Shown here piece by piece: positions 10,584 through 22,714 of a stretch of DNA of 64,000 nucleotides. Each line of letters starts with the position of its first letter. The first letter of the stretch is position 1. Source of the stretch: Calvatia gigantea (taxonomy: Eukaryota > Basidiomycota > Agaricomycetes > Agaricales > Lycoperdaceae); contig JACAAK010000001.1 in NCBI GenBank assembly GCA_025093985.1, positions 3,038,001-3,102,000 of the forward strand, given 5' to 3'. The notes beneath the pieces are model-generated. The model made no database searches, was not told the DNA's origin, and worked only from the letters and a program-made list of their open reading frames with translations. Made by a program: the position numbers and the translations under genes.

Positions 10584-13500
10584 TGTAGAAGGCGGGCGTC
10601 GTGCGTTCCTGGCCTGTTAATCCCGACTGGACGGCTACAAGAGAGAAATGTCGTCAAATCCGTGAAATGTCATTGCCACGGAGGATGTTGTCACGTGACA
10701 TGTAGCCTGGTCAGTGATCATAAGCACCTTTCTGACAATGCCCTCACGTATGGACCGGCTGCACACTACTTCCTGGATCCTCACCGTAGCTTCTTATGCC
10801 AGATTGAAGAATGATTTGTCTGGTGCTCGATCCTGCAGCCCTTACTGCTACAGTGGCAGCTACACGCTTCACATAATCCCGCATTTCCTGATTTCTTCAC
10901 GCACAATGCGTATCAGCGCTCTTGATTACAGGCAAACCACCGCTCCAAATCCACCGTCCTTCCTTACTGCGAGAAATTTGCCTCTAAGCAGCCGCAGCCA
11001 TTATTAGAGGAGGTCCAACTAGCTGTCGATGAACGGACCTATCACAGCCTATCCATATTCAATCCGAAGAGATTCAACAATTTCCTTTCTATATTAATGT
11101 GGCTTAAAAGAATGAGAATTCTCGAAGGTCAAGGCCCAACCAACAACGGGGGTTATACCATACACCGCTGAATTCTAGACCTCGGATTGGTCAGCCTGGA
11201 CGGCCGTGCCGAACCATTCTACAGCACCCCTTCATCAAATACGTTGCCTTTTGACTTTGAAGAAAAATGCTTCTTGCCGCGCCTACGAGAGGCATACAAA
11301 AGGCTCTTATTGAGGATGCCCACTCCCGTCGCTTGAAGCGTACGCAAGCTAAGAGTCATCACATCCCAGGCAATTTCTTGGTTACACCCAACAAGGCTAT
11401 CGAAGGCCATTCTTGTGATATTTACACCCAATATACGGCAAAAGCGACCTCAGCATCCCCCACCGCCGCGACAAAGGTTTGCTTCTACTAGTTTTCTTAA
11501 GGCATACGGATCCGCCGCGGACCCATCCCTCACTTGTTTAATCGTGATTTCATGGAACCCGTTATCGAACCGCGGTTTCTCGATGTTATCATGACCCTAA
11601 GGACACACCTAGCCCAAGACCAGACGGATCTCTTTCCGTCTTAAGCACCGGGCTCGAGTGAGCCGTCACAGGCCTACCATGGGCAGGAGTAATGCGGCGG
11701 TTGGGAGGGCGTGATTTCTTCCGTCAAGTGAATGCCCACTACAATCGGCAAGCAAGTTTTTCCATTATGTACTAACTGAATTCCCGACATGCTTATCGAA
11801 TGAGACATTCAATGTCCTTAAGTACCTCCCATACTGGCGCTTCCCACTCTAGAGTCAGTGCTTAACGAGCCTCCGTCCAAGATAGAGATGTTCGCCCATG
11901 CGGTTATGATGTGCTTTCGCATTATGTTGCTCTCGAACGGACAAAAGTATCACCATAAAGAGGCGACTAACTGGTGCCACGAGGCTGAAAAATCCTTCGC
12001 CATCTTGCGTAGAAAGCGCTGTAGGAGAAGCCCACAGCTCACCATAACGCGATCGACACTTCTTCAAACACAAGGTAAAAATACACAAAGCGCTGAGGCC
12101 CTGACCGAATCCCGAAATCAGCGTACAGCCCACTGCGGTGTACTTCGTTCCCGTTTGTGCGCATTTATAGACGCGGCATGTGAGAGATGGTCAAGCCCAT
12201 CCTTACACCCAACGAATTTACGTACAGCATCACCTTTCACTTGCCTAGGGACTGCGGTGATTCCCGAGGCCTTCGTTGTTGCAGACGGGGGCAGAGTGGC
12301 TTCGAGTTTTGAATAGCAGTATTGTTACGATGCAACGTTCCTCTTATCCACGTATATTTACCGAAGAAATAGTCGGCGGTCGAGGCCGAAAAAGCTGCTT
12401 CGTTTAGGGAACCATCGGACCTGGTTGTGAACAACCATTCATGAGAATTACTGGGCGACCTAAAACCGGAACGTCGCGCCACAAAAACAATTTCCTGAAT
12501 TACTACACTAGATCGAATTTCTGTGCACTTCATGCTTCGTTCGTGCTCTTCTTTCAATCGCAACGACTTTATATGGCTTACCAGACATTGTTGCGGCCCA
12601 AAAAAAGAGTCAAAAGTACGTGGATAACATCCGCTTAGCATTCAGCTTTCGGGGCTTATGGTTGAGGGCCGATCCCAGGCATACAATGATCTGCACCCTC
12701 CCCGCCAAAATGAGCTACGTGGGAGAAAAGTTCCTGTTGAATGGGAAAAGATAGGCTTGAAAAGCCGTGGCCACGGCCGTGAATCATTGAGAAGAGCATG
12801 AAAGCGTCACTGGACGCCACAAACCCGATGGGTCTTCGACTCGGGCAAGGTGGCCGCTGCCCTCACTGTCATCGCTTCGCTGTTCATGAGGTTTATTGCG
12901 ACAATGCTTTATCTTTGAAATTTGAGCTCCCACGTCCATATGTGTCCTGTCCCACAGCGAGCTTTTAGCCAACGAACCCGGGCAAGCCAGTAGCTATAGC
13001 TGGTACATATCTCTAGCTTGTTTTTTAACTCATGACGAACTTGACCGATCATTTAGACCCCTGTAGCACACATCCGTTGTACCGATACACATTCAAATGC
13101 ACCCACGTCGTTGACCTTGTTTCTGTTCAGGATGCCCATTCTCGGAGGCTGTCCACTACCGTCCAAACCAGTCCATAGTTTCTCCACCCATTTCCCACTG
13201 AAATGAACCTATCCGCTTCTGTTGCGCCCCCGTCAGAAGATTTTGAACGTATCATCAATTCGATCAGTACAAATAACGCCCTCACAATAGAAAATCATCA
13301 CTCGAACCACACCGAGTAGCTGCGCAAGGTTCTGTAACAAACCTTCCGAACATCGGCATATTGGTTTTGAGCATGCCATTTTGTCACACTATGCCAGAAC
13401 TCTTCCCTATAAAGCGGTTGTTCGCTTCTTAACTGCATGTTGAGATTTATTCCGCGGAGAAGGAAGCACACGACCCGCCTTTTCACCGCTGTAAAGTTGG

Positions 13501-13938
13501 TTTTAATTTAAGCAGTGACGTTACCGAAGGTAAAAGCTGTATTAGGTCCTAGGTCGCCGGAGAGCACGACAACAACCCTGGTACCCCGTCATTGCGCAGT
13601 CTGATTGAGCCTTCGAACTTGACGTTGCCTTAATAAATGAAATAAATGTTCCCTGAAGTACGAGAAGGAACCTCCGACACGTTGTTGCCCGCATAGAATA
13701 GGTTCAGGCGACGGGTCTCTAGTATTCAAAAATAGAACAGCGTGGATTAGAAATTCATTGGCTTGCCTATGGTTACGATATACTACAACTCGCGGTTTTC
13801 CGCTGTCAGTTTTTCAGGATGCAGAAGTGATGATGGAACCTTGTAATATTCAAATGCATGAGAATCCGCACTGAGAGGCAGGATAAGCGAGGCAAATCTG
13901 TGAGAAAAGCAAAGAATATGAGGAGGGGTTGGCACAGA
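10584..13938. other. 3.4-kb stretch without recognisable gene
   Basis: Contains the lectin promoter and several 70-150 codon open frames on both strands (for example 11858-12316 plus, 12237-12641 minus). None shows a known motif or an intron-joined continuation. No terminal repeats, tRNA or transposase fragment were recognised. It looks like old non-coding or decayed sequence. Confidence 0.4.
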
Positions 13939-13945
13939 TATAAAA
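13939..13945 (+). promoter_or_regulatory. TATA box of the hydrophobin gene
   Basis: TATAAAA stands 71 bp before the hydrophobin ATG, a spacing expected for a strongly expressed, inducible fungal promoter. Confidence 0.6.
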
Positions 13946-14015
13946 GCAAGGGTAAAATGAGCGAAAAAAGCAGACTTGAATCAATAGTACTCAGTCCTCA
14001 GATCGTCTCTTAAAC

Positions 14016-14554
14016 ATGCGCTTCTCTACCGTCTTCACTCTCGCTCTCCCCGCCGTTGCTCTTGCAGTTGCTGTTCCCCGTGGTGACTGTGACACCGGCT
14101 CGATCCAGTGCTGCGAGAGCGTCCAGAGTGTATGCTTTGCATTCCTGCAGTGTGCTCATAGTAGGCTGACATTCAGGTGACCATTTAGGTCAGTGATCCC
14201 AGCACTGCTCTCTTGGCTGGGCTCCTTGGTATCTCTCTCAGCGGCATCACCGGCCTCGTTGGTTGTAAGTGGATTGCACTGTCTTCCAGTTTTCTAGCCA
14301 ATTTACACCTGGTTTAGTGACCTGCAGCCCGATTTCTGTCATTGGCGTCGGGGGAACCTCCTGGTGACTCGTCCTCATCCCATTGAAAAATAGTTCACGC
14401 TAACAACGAATTACAGCTCCGCCCAACCGGTTTGTTGCACTGGCAACTCCTTCGTGAGTTTTCTGCTTTCACTTGGTTTGTAGGAAGCGGCTTATCGGGC
14501 TTTCAGGGTGGTCTCCTTTCTTTGGGCTGCAACCCCATCAACCTCAACGTCTAA
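14016..14554 (+). CDS. Class I hydrophobin
   Basis: Small secreted amphipathic protein that self-assembles at air-water interfaces on aerial hyphae or spores. The signal peptide is MRFSTVFTLALPAVALAVAV. After splicing four short introns the mature protein has the eight-cysteine pattern: C-x6-CC (CDTGSIQCC), a single Cys in LTCSPISV, Cys in TSCSAQPVCC (C-x5-CC), and a final Cys in LGCNPINLNV. Between Cys3 and Cys4 is a long hydrophobic segment rich in Leu, Gly and Ser (STALLAGLLGISLSGITGLV), as in class I members. The stop TAA is at 14552-14554. It stands alone, with more than a kilobase of gene-free sequence on each side. Confidence 0.93.
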
Positions 14555-15996
14555 GTGTGAACACTGATAACAGTTGTACGAGATAGTTTTGCTGTATATG
14601 GGTAGTTTGTGTCGAAACTGTAAAGTGGGGGAGATATCTGCGGAAAGAATTTGTTGGCGATGATAAATACACATGCCCCTGCTTGAGCGAATATCACCCA
14701 AATCCCAACATTTACCGCCGTTCCATTTCTATCCATCTTCCTCGTATCTCCCGCTTGCCTGTGCCACCCTCGGTTTTGATACCCCCTGTGCCACTCATGT
14801 AGGAATTGACGTCATTCTTATCTCCCTCATTCGCACCTGGCCGCCCTCTCCACACCGGTTCACACCAGGTCCCTTGGGCAACTCCTAGCACACTTTTTTT
14901 TAAATATACTTTCTCCAGTCTATCTTAAGTCCATGGTATCCATTCCAACATGGGCAAGATGGGTTGTTTCGACTTGGATTGTGGGATTGTGGGATTGTGG
15001 GGTTGTCAGAAGTCACCGAACTCCCCGAACCACCCAAACCATAGTTAGTTCGTGCGATTTTGATGGGACGGATAGACGATTCTTCACTCGAATAAATGGA
15101 ATCCCTCTCCCAACGGCTATCTCGAACGACCCCTGTTCGCGTATACTCGGGGCTCGTAGTTGTTAGCTCGTTCGTTCTTTGCTCCACGAATAAACGAGAA
15201 CTTGGTTGAAACCCGCTATACCCCACCCTTGACTTGAAGGACCTGGACAAGGTTGAGTCTATTCCTCCGCGCCGCGTTCTTTCAAGATTATCGGGTAAAG
15301 AGCGTAGTACCGAGCACTAAAGGTGCGCAACACATCGTCCTTTTTCCTGATTTACCGGTGAGCTACATAATACAACTGTGAACCAATCAATAGTTGATAT
15401 TGATGGTACTGAGAGAAGATATCGGCCCTGATCAAATCTTGAAAGAAAGAGTAGGAATTTGATGCTCCAACGTTCTCAAGGGTAACCGGAGTCTGACTAC
15501 CTGATGACTGAAGCGCATCTGTGAGCTCAGCAGCACACCAACTTCACATGAAGTGTGGGGTACGAAGGGGCGTTACTAGGCACAATCCGTATCGGAGCAA
15601 CGGGGCAGCATTTCTTTAACAAGGTGTGCGACTCGAGTGACGTCTCGGAACTTATCGTCACATCCGACCGACGAGGAGCCAAGGGTCAAGTGAGACCATG
15701 CACATTTCAAGATAAACGACCTGAATAGCTAGTACATATCATTTGTCCGGGAAACATGTAAAAACTCGGACAACACACATAATGGGAACTGTCAACTAAA
15801 TATGTCATGTCCTAGGGTATTGGGGCGAAATTTTGCCCATAGCGAGGACGTGTAGCGAGTCTGGATGAATTAACTGCCCTCCTTTGTGAAATGAGCCAAT
15901 GAGACGTGTATCCTCTACATTCAAGCAAATGTGAAGGTCATATTCCCATCATCAAGAACCAGGAATACAGAAGTACACCGGTAAACGTCTAAAAAC
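14555..15996. other. Intergenic region with a short G-rich tandem repeat
   Basis: No gene recognised. Near 14978-15005 the unit GGGATTGT is repeated about three times, ending in a degenerate copy. Open frames here have no homologous features that I can identify. Confidence 0.4.
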
Positions 15997-16937
15997 TCAT
16001 GCAGGTAACTCAAACTTCTGTCCTTGCAATACCCTGAGAATGGGAGATAGCACGTTAGGATCATGGGACGAAGAATAACGGATCAGGGATGACGTACTTG
16101 GTGAAGTAGACGTAGAAGAAGTCAACGTATAACCCCGTCTGGACGAGACCAGCCGTAACAGCAATGGGATCGACGACGCCATCAGCGAAGTATCTAAATG
16201 GTGCGTGACACGTGACATGGAATTTAGGATGGGATTTTCAAAGGTAAGGCTGGGACATACCGATAGATCCAATTGGGGATGTACAGCGCCCTATAGACAC
16301 CAAGAGCGGCCAGGTAATGCGTCGTGATGGTCTCCGCCTCGCCTGTCCGTTGGAGCATAAACAGCTGAGGGAGAATAGCGACGGACTCAAGGAAAATGGA
16401 GAACGACCAAAGAATTTCTGTGAAGGTGAACTTGTAGTTGAAGATGAGGGAGAGGATGGCGCAGGGTCCAAGGAGGTATTCAATACGGAAGGTATCAATA
16501 GAGGGGTCATTTGTCGGGCTGAGAGGATGGGGTGTAAGTTATGGGTGGGGGACTAGTGAGGGAGTTCGAGGCTGACCGGTACTTGTACTTCATAAGGTAG
16601 AGGATGTAGCATGAGCTCGCAATGAAGAAGAGCTTCATGACCGAATTATACAGGGAAATATAGCGGTAGATGAGATCTAGGTAACGTGTCGCGAAGACCG
16701 CAACATAAAGGGCCTGTGTCTTGAATGAGATGCCTTATGGATGATGCTACATTGTAAGAAACTAAATGGTGAAAAGGTGAAGGAGCGCACCTCGACACGA
16801 GCGGGACGTTTGAATCTTTTGCAACAAAATGAATATTGAAGCTAAATGTGACAAGTCACCTAGATTTGACGGCGTCAGAGGAGTAGAAACCGATTGAAAG
16901 CGCAACAGAACTCACCTAGCAAGCGAAAGAGATTCAT
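15997..16937 (-). CDS. ERD2: ER lumen protein-retaining receptor (KDEL/HDEL receptor)
   Basis: Seven-transmembrane receptor that retrieves ER proteins carrying C-terminal K/HDEL from the Golgi by COPI. The first exon on the complement reads [20 protein letters not shown], then [19 protein letters not shown], both nearly invariant in ERD2. Later exons give [60 protein letters not shown] and [20 protein letters not shown]. The ending [11 protein letters not shown] matches the usual lysine-rich C-terminal tail. Length after splicing is about 210 residues, normal for the family. At least three short introns interrupt it. It shares the early secretory pathway with the nearby lectin. Confidence 0.93.
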
Positions 16938-18362
16938 GCTGTGAAAAGACCGGAAACTTTGTGGTTGGCGTGATGGTGTAACCGTTTCTGATGTCGCCTG
17001 GTGGTCGACGTGTTCGACCACCAGCGGATTTTGGCTGATGTAAACTTTCCCACACCTAGTTTTCTCACCTGAGACGTCATCTCCCGTGCAACTTGTCGTG
17101 AAACCACGATGAGCTCTTCAAAATCGAAGGTGAGCATCCAAAATTCTCGTCTTCAAATCTGCAAGGATGTTTTAGTAAAAGGTTCGACTTCGTCAACGTG
17201 CGACGAATCTATAGAACCCACCATGGTCGCCTTCCCAACCCAGCGAACCGATTTGTGTCTGTTAACCCGATGGGCCATTCCAAGTTGATGTGGCTCGTTG
17301 TAAGGCTGGACCAATATGCATGACTCATTGAAACTTCCGGACTGCAATGGCCTGAAGATTTATGCCCTCGCAGTAAAGGCAGAGTCAAACATCCGTACTC
17401 GGGGTGCTACCACCGAGGTCGTTGCAATAGCCGAGCCCGGACAGAGCACTTTCCGTGTTTCCAACTCTGTCTCGGGTGGTCTCCGGACGTGGTACCTACT
17501 TATGTGAACGATAGATTATTGTTTGCACGATCAAAGCACATGGGCTCAAGGCTCACGTCCACGAGTGTGGTTTCGTGCTTACAATCTGGTTCGCTGTCTC
17601 CGTTGGATTGGTTATGCTGTGGTGATGGTTCTGTGGCATTCGGAGCTTTGGGTTGGATGGGGAGATGAGATTACCTTACCAGTCTGCTTTTTGGCAGCAC
17701 TGAGCTTTCCCATCTTGAGCTTATGACTCGCAATCAGAGTGCTGATCCTGTTCTTCCCACCCAGGTTCCTACCCTTTAATGATCACTGATGCCGTTTCCT
17801 GTGATTCCAAGCTCTTTATCTCCCTAACATTGAAGAGTAAAGCATGAATCAAGTTATGGTGTTATCCTATCCCACTGAAACGCAACCATCCATTGATTGT
17901 GATAAACCCGGTCAAATGAATTCTCAATCTAAAGGCTGTATCTGGTAGTCCCTGCCGAGTCACAATTCTTGAAGCATTCGAACTCCGGGCCCGTGCACTT
18001 TTTGGACCTTTGCCTTTGCACAATTACGCACCTGCTGGAAGAACAAAAACAGAAGCAATATACCGTGTGACCTGGACCTGTGTTGCCCCCCTTAGAATGT
18101 TCACTTGATCAATCGATCATGTCGTGGCGGTAGCCGTCGTCACCACAACCAACAAGCGCCGAATGATATAAATATCCTTGTAGGAGCATAAAACATGCCT
18201 GAATAGTTTCTCATCTCACCCTATGACCATAGCTCCGAGGCAGACCTGGCAAGGGGTGGCACTTATCCGACATTCCTTTTGACTAAGACCTTCGTTCAAC
18301 TCGAGCCCACCTCTCCAGCCATATAAGGCTTCAACCTTTTTTGTCGACATTTTGCCTCATAA
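16938..18362. other. Intergenic region upstream of ERD2 and the DUF4203-like gene
   Basis: Divergent 5' flanks of the two neighbours. No gene, repeat or RNA feature recognised. Confidence 0.4.
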
Positions 18363-19711
18363 ATGTGGGCGCGAGCCGCGGCCTCGCGAATTCTCTCAAT
18401 ATGGTTCCTATCCACTTTTACAATTTATTCGGTTCTGGCAACTCCTCTCCCTTCCTCTCCTCTATTAACTGATTCCACTCAACTTCTGCCACGCGACCGC
18501 TACATACTCAAAAACAACACGGTCAAGGGAACGCTCCAAGCGTTCAACCCAGTTACACAGCAAGTTCTGCCTCAAGGTCCCGCAACAGACGGGGGTGGCA
18601 CGGGGCTTGGTGCACCCGCTATCATATGGATGGTCTTCACCTTACTTGTTGGGGTTCCGTTGTCCTTGACTGGTTTCAGAGGGTGGCGGATAACAACGGG
18701 GCTTGGGATTGGTCTGGCTGCTGCCGTTGCTTGTAAGTTTTTTGCCTAGCGCACGACTCATTATTTTCTGACTGTCGTTCGCAGCCTGGGCGGCATTCAT
18801 TAACACTATGAACGCCACGGGAATTTCAGATATCTTCCTCACCATCCTCGTACTTGCATTCTTCGCCGTGGGATTCTTCGCAGGCTGTTTCGAGTTGGGA
18901 AGAGTTGCAGGGATGACCTTACTGGGAATGATGGGTGGCATGAGTTTCGGTGTACGTCTGATGCTGTTGCGACCTGGGTTGCTGCTTCCTGTTGGTGGCG
19001 ATGGAAGTGGTGCTGGGTACGCAATAGCCTGGGTGATTATCGCTCTGTTGAGCCTTTTCGGCGGCGCGTCGATCGTTTGGATGAGGTATCAAAGGATTGG
19101 ATTGGTGAATTTCGTCTAACTTTGCGCAAGGGCTAGAAATACTAATGACCTACTCACACAGCTTCTCGCTTGTGCTTCTACTGGCACTTTCCTCACCTCC
19201 CTAGGGGTGGATCTCATCCTTCACCGACAAACCGGGATGAGCAGGGGTTTAATATTCCTCTTCGATAGAAACTCGTCGCACATAGTCGTGAGTCTTACCC
19301 AGAACCCTTATATTCGCTAGGTACTCATGCATCTTATAGGACGTCATGACAAAAGGCTATAATCCGTCACTAGCCACCCAAATTACTCTAGGTGTATCTC
19401 TCGGTCTTATGTGCGCAAGCTTCCCTACCATCTTTCCACTCATTATGACTCACAGCATTCCTCCGCTCCCATCTTTTAGACCCATCCTTGCTTATGCTCA
19501 ACATCGAATATTCAAGGCTCCCTTTGACCGCCGATGTCTCAACTCGGACTCGGACTCTGTTCTCAACAACCACTTTGACCCCGCCCCTTCGGGTACCGGC
19601 AGGGGTGGCGTCCTGGTGCGTCATCGACAGAACGCGAGCAATATGTTCGGTGGACTGTGGGATGGTGCATTATTCAAGAGTAGCAGGAGCCCGAACCGCT
19701 TTTCCCTATAG
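18363..19711 (+). CDS. Multi-pass membrane protein with DUF4203-like (TMEM198-type) domain
   Basis: The start MWARAAASRILSIWFLSTFT is a signal peptide or first helix. After an extracytosolic segment with NNT and PRD, the protein has about seven hydrophobic helices: IIWMVFTLLVGVPLSLTGF, IFLTILVLAFFAVGFFAG, AIAWVIIALLSLFGGASIVW, LLLACASTGTFLTSLGVDLI and others. Gly-rich helices and this order fit the DUF4203 group. Introns follow AAAVA (18732), RIGL (19104) and HIV (about 19287). The C-terminal tail (RHRQNASNMFGGLWDG) runs into the 2.83-kb duplicated segment, which starts inside this exon at 19533. Function unknown. Confidence 0.7.
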
Positions 19712-22365
19712 ATTTTCCATGACATATGTTCCATATGTGAAGGTTGTGGAGTGAGAAGAGTGCTTGTGATAGTTTATCTGGTTGCCTTGGCGGAAGTTGG
19801 ACAAGAAGGACATGGCAGGGGGATACTGCGAGATGGTTCCTGTTGTCACGTTACTTCTCTTCGTGATACCCAATTTCATAAGTTTCGTGATACCCAGTTT
19901 CACAAATTATTCTATGTATTTATACCATCTAGATTTCATTTTATATCACAACGATGAGTTCGGTCACAGACGATGGTGACGATGATTTAAACTTAGAAAC
20001 GTGGGTTACGATCATGAGCGATATTTGTGTGGTGTGAGTAGAAATTCGTTGACACGTTTGAGTGTTGCACGGGACGGGTTAGCCCGAGGTTCACTTGAGA
20101 TAATCCACTCCAGGCGTGTGCGGATTGACTTTTTGTCAGCTATATTAGGGGGAAATCAGGTCAAGGCCAGTCGAGGAGGACCTGCGATTTACCTTGTGGT
20201 TTGTAACCACTACCTAACCACTCTCCATCCTCATTGAAGAGTAGCTGGACAGCAACAAGGGCGACACCGACGCTAAGATCCAACCGCGTTCCAGGGTCGT
20301 TCCTGCACCCCTCCAGTATACACACAGTATTCGACACAGTGGCTGAGAGATGTGACCGAATGAATGGAATTGCCGTGGGGAGGATGTGTTCCAAGAAGTA
20401 GACATCAGCTTTGGCTTTGGCTTTCAATCCCGCTTGGATGTGTAGAATAATGCCAGGAGAGGTAGCGTCGGACCTGGTGAGAGGGTCAGGGACGAATTCA
20501 CTGGCGTTTGGCGGAGAGGAGAAACTAAGAACAACGTAAGCCAGTTTTGGATCTTGGAAGGCCAGGGCGGCGTCAGGGCGGGCGGGCGAGAAAGAAGCCA
20601 GGAGGATACGACCGCTGATCTTCTGAATTGGTGTTGGGGTGGGATTCACTTCAAGAAATGTCAGTGACGCAGTAGATGGCGACGGCGACGGTAACGACAG
20701 TATTTGCTTGATCAGGTTTTCAAGGTTTGTGCGAGGAGATGAAATCAAGCCGCTACGATGTCTCCAAAAGAGTTGCGGTGTTAAACCCTTCACGCGAGGA
20801 CAAGTCAGTTACCACTGAAATGTTAAGTGAGAAGAAGTGTACCATTCCCCATGACTCATGATCATCTCCGGATCCCTGAACGTAGACATACCCAGCTACA
20901 CGTCGCTCCGTCCCAGCTTCCACTTGTTTGGAAGCACACACGCAAATGACAGGAAGGAAGGCTGGCAATGTTGAACTTGCATCGAACACCGGAAAAGAAG
21001 TTGTCGAAGGTGTAATCCAGACTGGTCTGAGAGGTGCTTGAAGGTCAAGTGGCAGGTCAAAAGACGAATTCTGAGGTAATAAAAATCTCAGACTCCATTT
21101 GTGTGACATCACCAGCGGGACTCACGGCCAGAGCCTCTGCCCAGCCGCCTAATTTCTGCGCAATCTGGTCATGTTCCTGGGGACTTACAACGCCCGGAGG
21201 AGTATAGAGGTTGGTATCCCATTCAGAAACTTGATGACAACTTCTGTCACGGTTCCGGCGAATGGCAATTGCACGATTGACAACAGTACACCAGATCGGT
21301 ACAGTCTTGGATAATGCGTCTGGCATCCGTTTGCCGGACCTTGTTGAATCGACAAGGAGTATCCTATCTCACTGTGTAGGTATTGTCGTCCGATAAGAGA
21401 GCAACATCAGTGCTCACCCGCATTTTTTAGCAATGAGAGGTATGATGTGTAAGTTCGCCCTTCTCAGGTTGAAACCCCAGTTGCTTGTATGACCGTCCAT
21501 CGACTTGAAGTATGCAGGTGTGCTCCCTGCCTAAACCCTTGGTCATTCATTCCATTGGTATTAACACCACCGTGTGACTGACGCGGGTCGGGTTGGTATA
21601 CCAAGCACCACAACGCAGATTTGCTATATTGTAAAGTAAGGCCGGCAGGGGTTTCATGCAAAATATAACCTACGAAGAAGCGGAAAATTGGAGTAATGAT
21701 TATGAATGTGGTTTACGAAACCGATATCTTCCTCGATGGAGTGTAGGCGGTTGTAAATATCCAGTGATTCTTTTCGAAGAGCAGCTAGAACATCGCGATT
21801 AGTTTCTTTGAGGTCTAAAGGGCAGGTGTCGTCGTTATGGAGCATGACAAAGACCGAACAACCCAAAATGAAACAAGCACAACTGTACTTCACGGGCCGG
21901 TTACATCCACTGTTGCTCGGTCGGGACACCATGCGGTCGACTCCTTCTGGTAAAAGAGTTAGTTATGCAGTTGCGAAGTAAGATCGTAATATAATATTGG
22001 TTGCAATTTTAAACTGATACGGAAGAAATAGATGTTCAGGGTGACGCCACGGGTTGTCCACCAGTATATTCGGGTTTGTGTCTCTGGTACGGCACTCGTA
22101 TATTACTTCAGGAGCCATAGAGCTTCCGCCTGAATTATTAAGTCCTCAGCGCGGTTCCCCTCCCGCTCCCAATATGTAGTCAGTTCTACACACGCCTTAC
22201 TTTGCCTTTACGTGGTTTGCAGACTTTCCTTAAGCTGGGGCTTAGGACAGGGGTATAATGAGATTATCACGAGCCTAATCAAGAATACAAAAGCAAGTTG
22301 GTCCCAACACCCACCCCTCAACATATTATTATTATCTTATAGTATATATCTGAGTCCATCGCATA
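19533..22365. repeat. Direct duplication, copy A (2833 bp)
   Basis: Nearly identical to 24014-26849 with a constant offset of 4481 bp. By eye I find seven single-base differences (20148, 20469, 21002, 21053, 21585, 21725, 21998), all transitions, and one 3-bp indel near 22282. It starts with GATGTCTCAACTCGG inside the DUF4203-like gene and ends at ATCGCATA, directly abutting the transposon end at 22366. It contains the DUF4203 3' end, complete RIT1 and the RIT1 promoter. Confidence 0.97.
20161..21845 (-). CDS. RIT1: Initiator tRNA phosphoribosyl transferase, copy A
   Basis: Transfers a ribosyl phosphate from PRPP to the 2'-OH of A64 in initiator tRNA-Met, keeping it out of elongation. Reading the complement, exons give RKESLDIYNRLHSIEED, NLRCGAWYTNPTR, AYFKSMDGHTSNWGFNLRRA, NLHIIPLIAKKCG and ILLVDSTRSGKRMPDALSKT (the GKxxPDALSKTVPIWC block typical of Rit1). 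The C-terminal domain has CILEGCRNDPGTRLDLSVGV, then ALVAVQLLFNEDGEW, the P-loop-like D-x-S-V-G-V-A segment of the family. The start is taken at 21845; an in-frame ATG at 21932 is also possible. The second copy differs at two residues (Asp/Asn from base 20469, Ile/Val from 21725). Intact here. Confidence 0.88.
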
Positions 22366-22370
22366 CAGTA

Positions 22371-22391
22371 AGGGACAAAACCCTTCCAATG
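22371..22391. repeat. Subterminal inverted repeat of the transposon left end
   Basis: The 21 bp from 22371 (AGGGACAAAACCC...) recur as a perfect inverted copy at 22555-22575 (...GGGTTTTGTCCCT). The five outermost bases (CAGTA) are not repeated there, so the pair looks like an internal repeat of one transposon end rather than the two ends of a MITE. Confidence 0.8.
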
Positions 22392-22714
22392 ATTTTGACT
22401 TTTTCATGAAATCTCAAATAACTCAGCAACCACTAAGCCAATTCATTTCAAATTCTAAATGAAGGTAGTCATGCTTCTTATCTACAAATATGTTTAAGCA
22501 TTTAATATTATACTTTGTTTCTATGGAGATATGAATTATTGAATATTATGAGTGCATTGGAAGGGTTTTGTCCCTCATCTTCTCCAGGCACATAACTCTG
22601 TTTACTGCTCTCAAACAAATTCAAATAAAATCATATGATGAGAGTAGATTGTGTATAAAGATGAAAGCTTACTTCTCCAGGCCAAAGTAACCCAATAACT
22701 TATCTTCTGTTGAC

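Noticed and set aside
11858..12641. Overlapping ORFs of 130-150 codons on both strands
   Set aside because: No motif, composition typical of random frames, no intron-joined extension.
14969..15005. CRISPR-like or telomeric repeat
   Set aside because: Only about three copies of an 8-bp unit; a simple microrepeat in a eukaryotic genome.
22366..22578. Independent MITE bounded by the 21-bp inverted repeat
   Set aside because: The outer five bases are not mirrored, no target duplication follows the inner repeat, and transposase sequence continues beyond; better read as one end of the Tc1 element.
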